Shown piece by piece: positions 45,301-54,105 of a DNA stretch of 64,000 nt. This DNA comes from CBDCFL01 sp965216135 (lineage in GTDB: Bacteria; Pseudomonadota; Alphaproteobacteria; Rhodobacterales; Rhodobacteraceae): positions 424,511 to 488,510 of the forward strand of contig CBDCFL010000022.1 in the NCBI GenBank assembly GCA_965216135.1. The letters are read 5' to 3'. Made by a program: the position numbers and the translations under genes. Each line of letters starts with the position of its first letter. Positions within the stretch are counted from its first letter, which is position 1. The notes beneath the pieces are model-generated. The model made no database searches. It saw only the letters and a program-made list of their open reading frames with translations, and was not told the DNA's origin.

Positions 45301-46653
45301 GAGGCAGAGCGATGGCAAGGCGACGCAACAAATGAAGCGCGTATGATCTATACGAACATATACCAGCGCGCGTTCACAGAAATCAAAGCGCCTGAGACGA
45401 CATCGCTGATGGTCAGTTATTTGCCCGACGAGCATTTTGGCGCAACTGCCGCGCTCGTACTTAAGGTGCAATGGGTCGTCGCCAACGAGCCCACGCAGGA
45501 GCGTCGCTTACTGGGAAGCGTGGACTTTTCCCGCGTGGAAGAAATGCGCGCGGCGCGGGTCCGCTGCCCCACGCTGACCTGCAACGAAGCCGAGGCGATA
45601 TTTGAGGCCATCGCACCGCTCATCGCCGACGGCGCAACCGAGGCTCAAAAGAAACACGCGATAAAGCTGGCAATTCAGGCCGTCCGCCTGCCGCACGGCG
45701 AGCGCGCTGACTCGATAAACGCGCTCTTGTCGATCGCGCCTCAGGCGGCACGCGCAGCGCTCGTCCTGAACCTGATCCTTTCCGGCGAAATGACCCCCTT
45801 CAGCGTCGTGCAAGCCGGGATCGATGAGGTCTTCGAAGATGCCAAGAAGCACAGTTGGATTCTTGATAAAGGTTGGCAGCTGAAGGAGTGGATCCTTCTG
45901 CTGCCGTTCACGGATCATCCCGCGCAGCTCGCTGACACGATTGTGGCGTTGCCGCTCCGACAGCGCGAGCCGCACTTCCTCGAAGAGATGATCCGTGCTA
46001 CCGAGTCCGTGCAAACGACGGAAGTCGAGGAGGCGCTTTTCAAGCTCGCTGAATGTGACGCTGCCTTCTACGATAATCACGTGTGGCGTGATGTTGTCCG
46101 GCGTCGAGACACGCCCACCTCGGCGCGGCGCTATCTCGATCTGTTCATGGAGGGCAAAATCGACGCGCGTGAAAGCTGGCACACGTCACGGGAAGTCGCC
46201 GGCCTGCTGAACACACACTCAGAGCTGCGCGACTACGCCTACAGCCTCTTGAAAGCCGGCGCGTCGCCCAATGCCGGGCTGTTGGCGGCAGCCTTGGCCG
46301 AAGGCGGCGATCCCAACGATCTGCTTCTGCTCGTGGAGCTGGAGAGCAGGCTGAAGCAACCGCTCATCTCATGGCATACAGTTCAGGGAGCAGTCACCGA
46401 GCACGTTCCCTCCGAACACTGGCGCGGGGCTTTCGAGGTGCTTCCCGTTGCAGCGACCGAGCTGCGGCGGAAACTCTTGGCGATGACTACGGACGGCGGG
46501 CCTGACGACTCCGCCGCGCGCGCACTCCGCGAAATCGACCGAATTCGCGACGAGAACGGCGCTCCCGAAGGCGAACCGCGCCATCCTGATCTGGATTCCG
46601 GCAAGCCGTGGCCGATCTTGGCGTCGTTGTCGGAGACCGCTATGCAAGGGTAA
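42313..46653 (+). CDS. HNH nuclease - NACHT NTPase - helical repeat protein (candidate anti-phage STAND)
   Basis: Intact, 1446 residues. Residues 17-90 form an HNH-type nuclease domain: zinc/core residues in LCSDPKCG (C26, C31), GEASHICAAAPGGPRYD (H53), NGIWMC (N78, C83) and H86. Residues 185-400 form a NACHT/STAND P-loop NTPase: Walker A VAPPGMGKTST (191-200), Walker B VYLLLDGWNELD (258-269), sensor GLFVSTRQQSL and a winged-helix-like part ending EPAGYSFPHQQFQEWYAS (about 475-492). Residues 500-1446 are helical, HEAT-like repeats without named domain. An effector, a NTPase switch and a long sensor is the plan of Avs and bNACHT immune proteins, where phage binding triggers oligomerisation and effector activation. 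The predicted effect here is DNA cleavage. It stands alone, with no obvious partner. The immune role is inferred from architecture. Confidence 0.9.
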   Translation: MAKNSNRDEFTPKTKLQIAKRTGWLCSDPKCGRLTVGATSDGDGEIMLGEASHICAAAPGGPRYDAGMSEAERRSAKNGIWMCKLHGKSVDSVDPKFTVELLRRWKTRAEERSHRSVLYTDAAWTAKVSKSNLAKCLHASAAADVDVFRRTERWPSTDVALTVQMEELDKPVQTSALARALSELGDLVLVAPPGMGKTSTLLQVAEGLVAQGETPIFVPLAEWGTENKTLLDSILGRATFRGRITEDDFRAVAQKPGVYLLLDGWNELDGEVRRRATAELKRLQADLPQIGLFVSTRQQSLDVPFDGAAVELLPLGEAEQMEIARLLRDDDGARIVDEAWRTSGVRELVSIPLYLTALLSLPNGQPFPKTKEEVLRRFVQAHEQQADHAEPLKEAVKGLQTVFLRALAVTATQAAITSIPETSARRSVAQTDDWLAKDGQLTIKLQTTDVLDALVSHHVLVQAGEPAGYSFPHQQFQEWYASNEVERAMLESVADASTLQKLKADILNATPWEEPVLFAVERMARGDEHQQQACGITILAAFDVDPILAAEMIFRATDAVWAQITETIQKLLRRWHTPGKLDRAVGFMITSGRSEFRDLVWPLITNENDQKSLPALRAARRFRPSVLGPNAVKDILALPLKVRKTVVSEIAHSSGMDGLDLAALIAKSDPDPELKAAAVDGMSFRRADRHVADVLSNANDETFDLVYRKGHLEEIDDNTVQDRLAAARARADDEVTDFVRLRAIVYARDGKDHGAELAELVATIDIGRTQDAKVGLIYEAGKQYDQVVAQGLLKRLRDGRELFYGADNILAASGIVVEDNALLEMVLSPQERMDNRVEAAASVLGPVSVGNLIDAKLAMLAEIGKLGKYEKCLSDRYYGLRNPIAHSPGASLVAAVQERSAAASNEDIRELAKLLCRHDEEGDRTRPFPQKAHAAVAQMAEQWGERLIGSGDDATRGQLSAVAELIGHFPSVALLPMLKRLLDDELRRYRGFRQQAEAERWQGDATNEARMIYTNIYQRAFTEIKAPETTSLMVSYLPDEHFGATAALVLKVQWVVANEPTQERRLLGSVDFSRVEEMRAARVRCPTLTCNEAEAIFEAIAPLIADGATEAQKKHAIKLAIQAVRLPHGERADSINALLSIAPQAARAALVLNLILSGEMTPFSVVQAGIDEVFEDAKKHSWILDKGWQLKEWILLLPFTDHPAQLADTIVALPLRQREPHFLEEMIRATESVQTTEVEEALFKLAECDAAFYDNHVWRDVVRRRDTPTSARRYLDLFMEGKIDARESWHTSREVAGLLNTHSELRDYAYSLLKAGASPNAGLLAAALAEGGDPNDLLLLVELESRLKQPLISWHTVQGAVTEHVPSEHWRGAFEVLPVAATELRRKLLAMTTDGGPDDSAARALREIDRIRDENGAPEGEPRHPDLDSGKPWPILASLSETAMQG

Positions 46654-46833
46654 TGCTGTCGAATGGTCGACCCTTCTCGCGGCCAGTCAGATTTCTAGCC
46701 TCAACGTGCGCATATTGTAGCGCCACCTCGCGAAGGCGGTGTATGGTCGAGGTAGGCGAACCGTGAGCAGATCAGATGTTTGAAAACCTTCTCAGAGAGC
46801 ATCGAAGAGAACTCGAACTCCCTGAGACGGGAC

Positions 46834-47930
46834 CGTGTTGCATCAATCACCGGACAAGCGCGGAGTACCCTTACCCGTGAAAATGGTCAGCCAACTGACT
46901 CAAACCTGGCACAGCCAAGTTCGGTCATTCTGTTAAGAGCCCGCACACCGATCTGTGCCTCAGTTTTCTGATTTTCGAACCGCCGCGATCTCAGTTTCGG
47001 CCCGATCACACTTTTCCAACGACCAATTTGTGCTTCCGCGCGACTGCGCTGATTGTAGCCGCTTCTGACTTGCCATGCCAGTCGGCCGTACGTCTGTATC
47101 TGGGCGATGTGCTGGTCGCGGAGGGATGGATCATCGCGCGATTTCAGGGCGAGAACGGCGTTTTTTGGCGGTGGAATGATGACCTCGACTGCATCGCCAA
47201 AACGCGCCGTGAGCAGATTTCTGGTCGGGGTGCCGTCATAGGCCCCATCCGCCAGAAATCGCGAAACCGGCCCGTCGAACTGATCCAGAAGCCCGGGCAA
47301 GGCCGTGCTATCGCCGACGTGGTCCAGCGTCAGATCCGAGCAGATGATCTCGCCGGTTGTGAGGTCCAGGCCGAGGTGTAGCTTTCTCCACGATTTGCGT
47401 TTGGCCTTTGTTTCATGCTTGACCTGCAGCCACTCGCCCTCGCCAAAGATCTTCAATCCAGTACTGTCCATGGTCAGATGGATCGGCTCGGTTCTGTCGA
47501 CCCGAGGCTTTGCAGGCAATCTCAAGCCGAGCCCGCGGCGCGACAGTGTTGAGAAATCCGGCACCGGAATGTCTACTCCCATCAGCCGAGCGATGCTGCG
47601 CATCAGCCCTTGGGTCTGGCGCAGCGGTAGTTTGTAAATCGTACGCAGAGTCAGGCAGGTCTCGATCGCAATGTTCGAATATTTCGGCTGACCTCCCGGA
47701 GTCGTCCGGCGCGGCGCTCGCCATTGTTTCAGCGTATCGTCAGTGACCCAGATGGTCAGATCGCCACGACGCCGCAGGATTTCGGTGTACTCCGCCCAAT
47801 TTGTCACCCGATATCGTTTCTTCGGAAACTTGTGGCGACGAGCAGCGTTGAATTTATGCGCCATTCAAGTGTCCAGATCAGAGGTGGAGCACCCGATTAC
47901 CAGAACTACCTGTGTTCGTGCAACAACGTC
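46834..47930 (-). mobile_element. IS5-family element, copy 3
   Basis: 1097 bp, same ends as copies 1 and 2. Inserted between the region after the HNH-NACHT gene and a truncated IS1380 transposase, with no target duplication. The 180 bp between 46654 and 46833 contain no recognised gene. Confidence 0.93.
46887..47864 (-). CDS. IS5-family transposase
   Basis: 325 residues, intact, identical to the protein at 12250-13227 except that the second residue is alanine (MAHKFNAARR). Confidence 0.95.
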   Translation of the reverse strand: MAHKFNAARRHKFPKKRYRVTNWAEYTEILRRRGDLTIWVTDDTLKQWRAPRRTTPGGQPKYSNIAIETCLTLRTIYKLPLRQTQGLMRSIARLMGVDIPVPDFSTLSRRGLGLRLPAKPRVDRTEPIHLTMDSTGLKIFGEGEWLQVKHETKAKRKSWRKLHLGLDLTTGEIICSDLTLDHVGDSTALPGLLDQFDGPVSRFLADGAYDGTPTRNLLTARFGDAVEVIIPPPKNAVLALKSRDDPSLRDQHIAQIQTYGRLAWQVRSGYNQRSRAEAQIGRWKSVIGPKLRSRRFENQKTEAQIGVRALNRMTELGCARFESVG

Positions 47931-48553
47931 CATCCGTCGGCACTGTGAACATTACCGGGGCGCAGGGAACATCTCTCCAAGTCGCCGAACTGGTTGAACA
48001 GGAATAGCGGATGGTAGCAGGTACAGCCGAAGTGACCATTGTACGCTGTTCCCTCTTGTTCGCCATGGGTCGGGCTGACGCTGCTGTCCATGTCGAGAAT
48101 GATTATCTTCGGCGGATGGCGGTCATGAACCTTGTCGATCCACACCCCGTTCATGTCGACCAAGGCTTCAACGTTCTCGTCGGTGGCCAATAGCTCCGTC
48201 TCGAAGCGTCCCATCTGGCTGGTGGAAGCGGCCTGTCTTTCGATGGCCTTGCCGCCAACAATCCAGCGCATGGCGGGATCGCGTCCCAGACAGTCAGCGT
48301 CGTTCACATCGTCATAGCCGCCAAGGCGCCCGAAAACGGACTGGCGAAACTGACCCGTCATGCCGTGCCATCCGTTCTTGCCGGTACGGCTATCCTGGAA
48401 AACACCCTCGGCCATCTCAGTCAGGCCGAGGGCATCGTCAAGCTCCCGGTAGGCGAGCAACCCGGCATCAGAGGTGATCTTGGAACCGTGGAATTCAAGC
48501 TTGAGGCGGCGGTCGAAATCGACCCGAAGACACCCCTGTTTTGATTCACCCAT
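47931..48553 (-). pseudogene. IS1380-family transposase, N-terminal part
   Basis: ATG 48553 (MGESKQGCLRVDFDRRLKLE; upstream ATGs at 48565 and 48583 are in frame). The motif FHGSKITSDAGLLAYRELDD and the catalytic aspartate in PPKIIILDMDSSVSPTHGEQ, then NGHFGCTCYHPLFLFNQFGD, are characteristic of IS1380 (DDE_Tnp_1). It is cut after about 207 residues (GNVHSADGW) by IS5 copy 3. Confidence 0.9.
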
Positions 48554-48947
48554 CGGATGCGCCATTGCCGCCGCTCCATGCATGCTACAACTTCATGATT
48601 CTTATAGCAGAATCGCCTTCTCGCCGCACTGAATATCGACGATACTTGGGAAATGCGGGGTCAATACTGTTCGCGACAGTTGAGTCAAGGTACCTAAAGT
48701 CGAAACGGTTTCCAGGCAAACTCAGAGTAAATCGTCAGTTTGGGTTCGCGGAAAACGCCGCTGCCATCTGGCAAACTTTTGCGCCGCCGTCAGACACAGA
48801 AAAATATACAAAAACGCGGGAATATGTTCTGAACTTTGACCATTTCTTTCAATTTTTTTCCAATTCTCCCCGTTATATTTAGGGCGAGAACCTAATTGCT
48901 GTGAGCAACGGATTGTTCTGAGGCATAACCCTAAAGAAACGAAGAAG
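48554..48947 (+). promoter_or_regulatory. upstream region of the sox operon
   Basis: Nearly 400 bp with no supported gene, containing the IS1380 end near 48570-48610 and then AT-richer DNA (48780-48900). The sox promoter must lie here, but I cannot fix it. The soxB ribosome site is GAAGAAG at 48941-48947. Confidence 0.4.
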
Positions 48948-50192
48948 ATGTATCGATTCTCCGCCGCATCCCTACTCCGCAATGCGTTTTCCGGGCAAAA
49001 AAACTGGCCGAAGCAATTTCGTTCAGCGGAGCCGAGATCAAATTACCAGGCCGTGATTGTCGGTGGGGGTGGGCATGGGCTCTCTGCTGCATACCATCTG
49101 GCCAATGAATTCGGTATCACCAATATTGCGGTGATCGAAAAGGGTTGGATTGGCGGGGGAAATACAGGCCGTAACACGGCCATGGTTCGTTCCAACTATC
49201 TTCAGCGCAGCTCAGTTAATCTTTACGATGCTGCCATTAAGATGTGGGAGTCGATGTCTCAAGAGCTGAACTACAACGTCATGTTCTCTCAGCGCGGCTT
49301 GCTGCATTTAGCACATTCGGTCAGTGATTTACAGGAGATCGGGCGCCGTGCGCATGCGATCAATATGTTTGGTGCCGATGCGGAATTGCTTTCGCCCGGG
49401 CAAGTGAAAGAATGGGTGCCCAACATTAACTTGGACTGCCGTTTTCCTGTACTGGGAGCTCTATTGCAACGCCGCGGCGCGGTTGCACGGCACGATGCTA
49501 TGGCCTGGGGCTACGCGCGATGCGCCACCGATCTCGGCGTTGACATCATTCAGAATTGCGAAGTCACTGGTTTTGAAATCAGCGGCGGGAAAGTCAAAGC
49601 TGTTCAAACTACCAAGGGACGCATCGAAACCGGTAGTGTTGGGTTGGCAGTTGCCGGCCATTCCTCGCACCTTGCGGAAATGGCAGGATTCCGTTTGCCG
49701 ATTGAAACCGTTCCACTGCAAGCTTTAGTGACCGAACCTCTTAAATCGGTACTCAAGTGCAGCGTCATTTCTGCATCAATCCACGCCTACGTCAGCCAGT
49801 CTGACAAAGGCGAGCTGGTAATTGGCGGGGGGACTGATCCCTATTTGGCCTATGCTAACCAAGGCGGTTTTGATGAAATCGAAAACATGATGACATCGAT
49901 CAAAGAGCTGTTTCCAAATTATTCCCGGCTGCGCATCATGCGCCAGTGGGCTGGTATGGTGGATTTAACACCAGATCGGTCCCCGATAATTTCAAAAACC
50001 CCGATTGAGAATATGTATATAGATGGCGGCTGGGGAACTGGCGGGTTCAAAACCTCGCCTATTGGCGGACTGCTGATGGCCGAGATGATTGCCAAAGGCA
50101 CAATTCCTGACCTTGCGGCCCCATTTGCCCTGTCACGTTTCAAAACCGGATTTCTGGTCGATGAAGGCGCTGCTTCATCTGTCGCACATTAG
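48948..50192 (+). CDS. soxB: sarcosine oxidase subunit beta
   Basis: 414 residues. FAD-binding GGGGHGLSAAYHLANEFGIT near residue 40, IEKGWIGGGNTGRNTAMVRS, and the motif VARHDAMAWGYARCATDLG where the histidine (H182) corresponds to the covalent FMN attachment site of heterotetrameric sarcosine oxidase. C-terminal FAD residues in YIDGGWGTGGFKTSPIGG. The beta subunit oxidises sarcosine or a related N-methyl amino acid to glycine and formaldehyde or 5,10-methylene-tetrahydrofolate. First gene of soxBDAG. Confidence 0.94.
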   Translation: MYRFSAASLLRNAFSGQKNWPKQFRSAEPRSNYQAVIVGGGGHGLSAAYHLANEFGITNIAVIEKGWIGGGNTGRNTAMVRSNYLQRSSVNLYDAAIKMWESMSQELNYNVMFSQRGLLHLAHSVSDLQEIGRRAHAINMFGADAELLSPGQVKEWVPNINLDCRFPVLGALLQRRGAVARHDAMAWGYARCATDLGVDIIQNCEVTGFEISGGKVKAVQTTKGRIETGSVGLAVAGHSSHLAEMAGFRLPIETVPLQALVTEPLKSVLKCSVISASIHAYVSQSDKGELVIGGGTDPYLAYANQGGFDEIENMMTSIKELFPNYSRLRIMRQWAGMVDLTPDRSPIISKTPIENMYIDGGWGTGGFKTSPIGGLLMAEMIAKGTIPDLAAPFALSRFKTGFLVDEGAASSVAH

Positions 50193-50204
50193 GAGGTGTT
50201 GAGG

Positions 50205-50495
50205 ATGTTTCAAATTGAGTGCCCACATTGTGGCAAAAGAGAAATGGGTGAGTTTTCCTATGGAGGTGAGGCAAATCTGGCGCGACCAGCACCGGAGAAG
50301 GCAGATGATATTGTTGATTGGGCAGGCTATCTTTTCCTCCGAAGCAATAAACGCGGCATTCACATTGAACGCTGGTTCCACGTGTTTGGTTGCCGTAAGT
50401 GGTTCAACGTTGCGCGCCACACAATCACTAACGAAATTTTTGATACTTCCTTGCCAGGCGAAACGCTGCGGATTGATGTGTCGGTGAAGCCATGA
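50205..50495 (+). CDS. soxD: sarcosine oxidase subunit delta
   Basis: 96 residues from ATG 50205, RBS AGGAGGTG at 50191. Zinc-binding residues in FQIECPHCGKREMGEFSYGG and FHVFGCRKWFNVARHT. The ERWFHVFGCRKWFN-ARHT block is the family signature. It stabilises the complex and binds Zn. Twelve bases after soxB and overlapping soxA by 4 bp. Confidence 0.94.
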   Translation: MFQIECPHCGKREMGEFSYGGEANLARPAPEKADDIVDWAGYLFLRSNKRGIHIERWFHVFGCRKWFNVARHTITNEIFDTSLPGETLRIDVSVKP

Positions 50496-53400
50496 GCCAG
50501 AAAAACAGGCTTTCAACAGGTGGTAAGATTGACCGTGATCAAAAACTCAATTTCACCTTTGACGGCAAGGCATATCGTGGATTTGCGGGGGATACCCTTG
50601 CTAGCGCGCTACTGGCTAATGGCGTAAGCCTTGTCGGACGCAGCTTTAAATATCATCGCCCTCGCGGCATAATGGCAGCCGGTGTAGAGGAGCCAAACGC
50701 GCTGGTGACGATTGGTGAAGGCGCCTATCGCGAGCCGAACGTGCAGGCAACAACTGTGCCGCTTTACGAAGGGCTTGTTGCACTTAGTCAGCACCATTGG
50801 CCATCCCTTGCGCTTGATTTTGGTATCATCAACGACAAGATTTCACGACTAATCCCCGCAGGGTTCTACTACAAGACATTCATGTGGCCAGCTAAGGGTT
50901 GGCTCTTCTACGAGCATTTCATTCGCAAGGCAGCCGGGCTTGGGGTATGCCCGGAGGAGCCCGATCCCGATTTTTATGACCAGCGTTTCGCCCATTTCGA
51001 TGTGCTAGTTGTCGGCGGCGGTGGGGCCGGATTGGAATCCGCCTCTCAGGCTGCACGCAAAGGTGCCCGTGTGTGTCTGGCCGAACAATCAGATGCGATT
51101 GGTGGGCAACTCCTGCACCACCCGGATCACATGATCAACGGCCTAGCACCATCTAATTGGGTCAGTGAAGTGCTAAACGAGCTCGTGGCCCTGGACAACG
51201 TCACCGTCCTGCCGAGAACGACCGTGGTTGGTAACTACGGCCAGAACTATTTCACCGCTATCCAGCATTTGCGCGGTGCAATTTCGACGGGATCGAAAAA
51301 ATACGAGCCGCGTCAGAGACTTTGGAAAATCCGCGCCAAACAGGCTATCTTCGCGACTGGGGCACACGAACGTCCATTGGTGTTCAGCAATAACGACCGT
51401 CCAGGTGTGATGCTGGCCGATTCCGTCGCCACCTATATCAACCGGTATGGTGTTATGCCGGGGCGGGATATTCTGGTATTTACCAACAATGACAGCGGCT
51501 ACCGACTGGCGATTTATGCAGTTAGATCCGGTGCAAAAGTACGCGTCATCGACAGCCGTGACCGTTCTGATGGCTACTGGCCTAACCAAGCATGCGACGC
51601 CGGGATTCAGGTTGAATTTCGCAAAGTTGTGGTGAGCTCAATTGGTAAGCGCCAGGTAACCGGTGCTAGAATCATGTCGATTTCTGATGACGGCGCTTCA
51701 GTTCAGGGTATTGCGAGTAATGTATCGTGCGACCTGATCGCCGTATCCGGTGGCTGGAGCCCTGTGATTCACCTTCATGCACAAGGTCGAGGTGCCCTGT
51801 CCTTTGATCAGAGCATCGGTGCTTTCATTTCAGCGGGCACGTCTGCATTGGCCCGGTCTGCCAGTGTTGGCGCGGCAAACGGCTGCCTGGACATCAAAAC
51901 GGCGCTGGAACAGGCCGCGGAGGCTGGTGCTGCTGCTGCTTTTAGGACAGGTTTCGGCAGTGGAAAACCGACAAAGATCTGCGTCGCCGACTTCGTGAAA
52001 ACCGGAACGTTTTCACCCCTTTGGCTGGTGCCTGCTCCAAGGGGTTGCCGCAAGGGATACCGCAAGCATTTCCACGAGTTTCAGAATGACTCCACAGCTG
52101 CCGACGTCCATCTGGCAATGCGTGAAGGGTTCGATTCCGTTGAACATTTGAAGCGGTATACAACGACTGGGATGGCCACCGATCAGGGTAAGACATCCAA
52201 TGTGAATGCGTTGGGAATTGTCTCTCTACAAAGTGGTCAGAACATGAAGGACATGTCGCCGACGACCTACCGCCCTCCGTTCACACCAGTAACACTCGGA
52301 GCAATAGCTGGGCGTCAGCACGCGGAAGTGTTTTCACCCGAACGCAAGACGCCCATGTTTGATTGGCACCAAAAAAATGGTGCTGTTTTTGAAAAAGCCG
52401 GCGATTGGCTGCGCCCCTGGTGGTACCTTAAACCCGGCGAAGATCGGCATGCAGCCGTCACCCGGGAATGTTTGGCCGTGCGCAATGATGTCGGCATGAT
52501 GGATGCCTCGACGCTTGGAAAGATCGACATTCGCGGGCCTGATGCTGCAGAATTTCTAAATCGGGTTTACACCAATGCCTGGCTAAAGCTTGGCGTGGGG
52601 AAATGCCGCTACGGACTGATGCTGAACGAACAAGGCTATGTGTTCGATGATGGCGTCACAACGCGGCTGGGTGAAAATCATTTTCACATGACAACAACGT
52701 CGGGTGGCGCCCCACGTGTCACGACTTGGCTGGAAGATTGGCTTCAAACTGAATGGCCTGATTTGGATGTATACCTGACCAGCGTGTCGGACCAATGGGC
52801 GGTGATCTCACTTAGTGGTCCAAAGGCCAGGGATTTACTGACCAATCTGGTCGATTTCGACATATCCAAAGAAGCCTTACCATTTATGTCGACGAAAACA
52901 GGAATTCTGGCTGGTGTGCCGGCGCGGGTATTCCGGATCAGTTTTACCGGTGAGTCCAGTTTTGAGATCAATGCCGCGTCTCGCCATGGTTTGCATGTCT
53001 GGAAAGCTCTTTCTGAGGCAGGTGGCGACTACGGACTGACGCCACACGGCACCGAAGCCACCCACAAACTTCGGGCGGAAAGAGGTTTTATCATTGTTGG
53101 TCAGGACACGGATGGAACAACCACCCCAATGGATCTTGGGATGGATTGGATAGTTTCGACCAAAAAAGGTGATTTCTTGGGGCGCGCAGGTTTCAATCTA
53201 CCTGTCATATCAGAAAATCCACGCAAACATTTAGTTGGCCTATTGCCTAAAGATAAATCAAGGCTGTTGCCCGAAGGCGCACATTTCACCGAGATAAGAG
53301 ATGAACCGTTCCCATGCTCAACTCTTGGGCATGTTACTTCTAGCTATGACAGTCCAATTCTGGGTCGCACCATCGCGATGGGGCTGATTGAAAACGGCCG

Positions 53401-53512
53401 CGATCTGATGGGGCAGAACATATTTGCCCGCAATCTTGACGGATCATCTATCGAGGTAAGGGTTTGCGAACCAGCTTTTTATGACGAGGCAGGGGACAAA
53501 TCACATGCGTGA
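50492..53512 (+). CDS. soxA: sarcosine oxidase subunit alpha
   Basis: 1006 residues, full length. It starts with the SoxA N-terminal 2Fe-2S-like fold (FTFDGKAYRGFAGDTLASAL, GRSFKYHRPRGIMAAGVEEP). The NAD/FAD dinucleotide region DVLVVGGGGAGLESASQAAR follows at about 170, and FATGAHERPLVFSNNDRPGV is next. The C-terminal half is a GcvT-like folate-binding domain (AVRNDVGMMDASTLGKIDIR and FLNRVYTNAWLKLGVGKCRY). It passes the methylene group to tetrahydrofolate. It ends by overlapping soxG by 8 bp. Confidence 0.95.
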   Translation: MSQKNRLSTGGKIDRDQKLNFTFDGKAYRGFAGDTLASALLANGVSLVGRSFKYHRPRGIMAAGVEEPNALVTIGEGAYREPNVQATTVPLYEGLVALSQHHWPSLALDFGIINDKISRLIPAGFYYKTFMWPAKGWLFYEHFIRKAAGLGVCPEEPDPDFYDQRFAHFDVLVVGGGGAGLESASQAARKGARVCLAEQSDAIGGQLLHHPDHMINGLAPSNWVSEVLNELVALDNVTVLPRTTVVGNYGQNYFTAIQHLRGAISTGSKKYEPRQRLWKIRAKQAIFATGAHERPLVFSNNDRPGVMLADSVATYINRYGVMPGRDILVFTNNDSGYRLAIYAVRSGAKVRVIDSRDRSDGYWPNQACDAGIQVEFRKVVVSSIGKRQVTGARIMSISDDGASVQGIASNVSCDLIAVSGGWSPVIHLHAQGRGALSFDQSIGAFISAGTSALARSASVGAANGCLDIKTALEQAAEAGAAAAFRTGFGSGKPTKICVADFVKTGTFSPLWLVPAPRGCRKGYRKHFHEFQNDSTAADVHLAMREGFDSVEHLKRYTTTGMATDQGKTSNVNALGIVSLQSGQNMKDMSPTTYRPPFTPVTLGAIAGRQHAEVFSPERKTPMFDWHQKNGAVFEKAGDWLRPWWYLKPGEDRHAAVTRECLAVRNDVGMMDASTLGKIDIRGPDAAEFLNRVYTNAWLKLGVGKCRYGLMLNEQGYVFDDGVTTRLGENHFHMTTTSGGAPRVTTWLEDWLQTEWPDLDVYLTSVSDQWAVISLSGPKARDLLTNLVDFDISKEALPFMSTKTGILAGVPARVFRISFTGESSFEINAASRHGLHVWKALSEAGGDYGLTPHGTEATHKLRAERGFIIVGQDTDGTTTPMDLGMDWIVSTKKGDFLGRAGFNLPVISENPRKHLVGLLPKDKSRLLPEGAHFTEIRDEPFPCSTLGHVTSSYDSPILGRTIAMGLIENGRDLMGQNIFARNLDGSSIEVRVCEPAFYDEAGDKSHA

Positions 53513-54086
53513 TTATGAGAATCCAGAAATATATTCGGCACAACCCTTGTCAACCGAAGAGCACCGCGAGGGAACGATGTCACTTCAACAATTGGCAACA
53601 ACTGGTAAATTGGTTCTGCGTGGTAATCCCGGCGACATTTCCTTTACCAGTGCCACATCAAAGCTTCTCGGGTCTTCGCTGCCGACTGCGGCAAACACCG
53701 CGGTGGCCGCAGAATATTGCTCGGTAATGTGGCGAGGACCAGACGAATGGCTCGTTGTGCTGCCTCTGGAGCGGCTTAGATCACTGGCGGCAAACCTGGA
53801 AGTGGCACTTGAAGGCCAACTCGTTAGCGTCGTTGACGTAACTGATGCCTATAGTGTTATCCGATTGTCAGGCCGAAACGCGCGCGACGTGATTTCGTCC
53901 GGCTGTTCTTTGAACATGAACAAGGCTGAATTCGGCGCGGGCCACTGCGCACAATCGCATTTTTACAAAGCCGGTATCATTTTGCGCTTTGTAGATGAGA
54001 CGCCGACATTTGATGTATTTGTCCGACGATCTGAGACGGAATACTTATGGAAGCTATTGAAATTGGCGTGTCAAACCAACGCTTAA
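53505..54086 (+). CDS. soxG: sarcosine oxidase subunit gamma
   Basis: 193 residues from ATG 53505. AEYCSVMWRGPDEWLVVLPL, VVDVTDAYSVIRLSGRNARD and ISSGCSLNMNKAEFGAGHCA are the conserved gamma-subunit blocks. It completes the heterotetramer. Translationally coupled to soxA. Confidence 0.93.
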   Translation: MRDYENPEIYSAQPLSTEEHREGTMSLQQLATTGKLVLRGNPGDISFTSATSKLLGSSLPTAANTAVAAEYCSVMWRGPDEWLVVLPLERLRSLAANLEVALEGQLVSVVDVTDAYSVIRLSGRNARDVISSGCSLNMNKAEFGAGHCAQSHFYKAGIILRFVDETPTFDVFVRRSETEYLWKLLKLACQTNA

Positions 54087-54105
54087 GGATAGGAACTCTG
54101 AGCAA

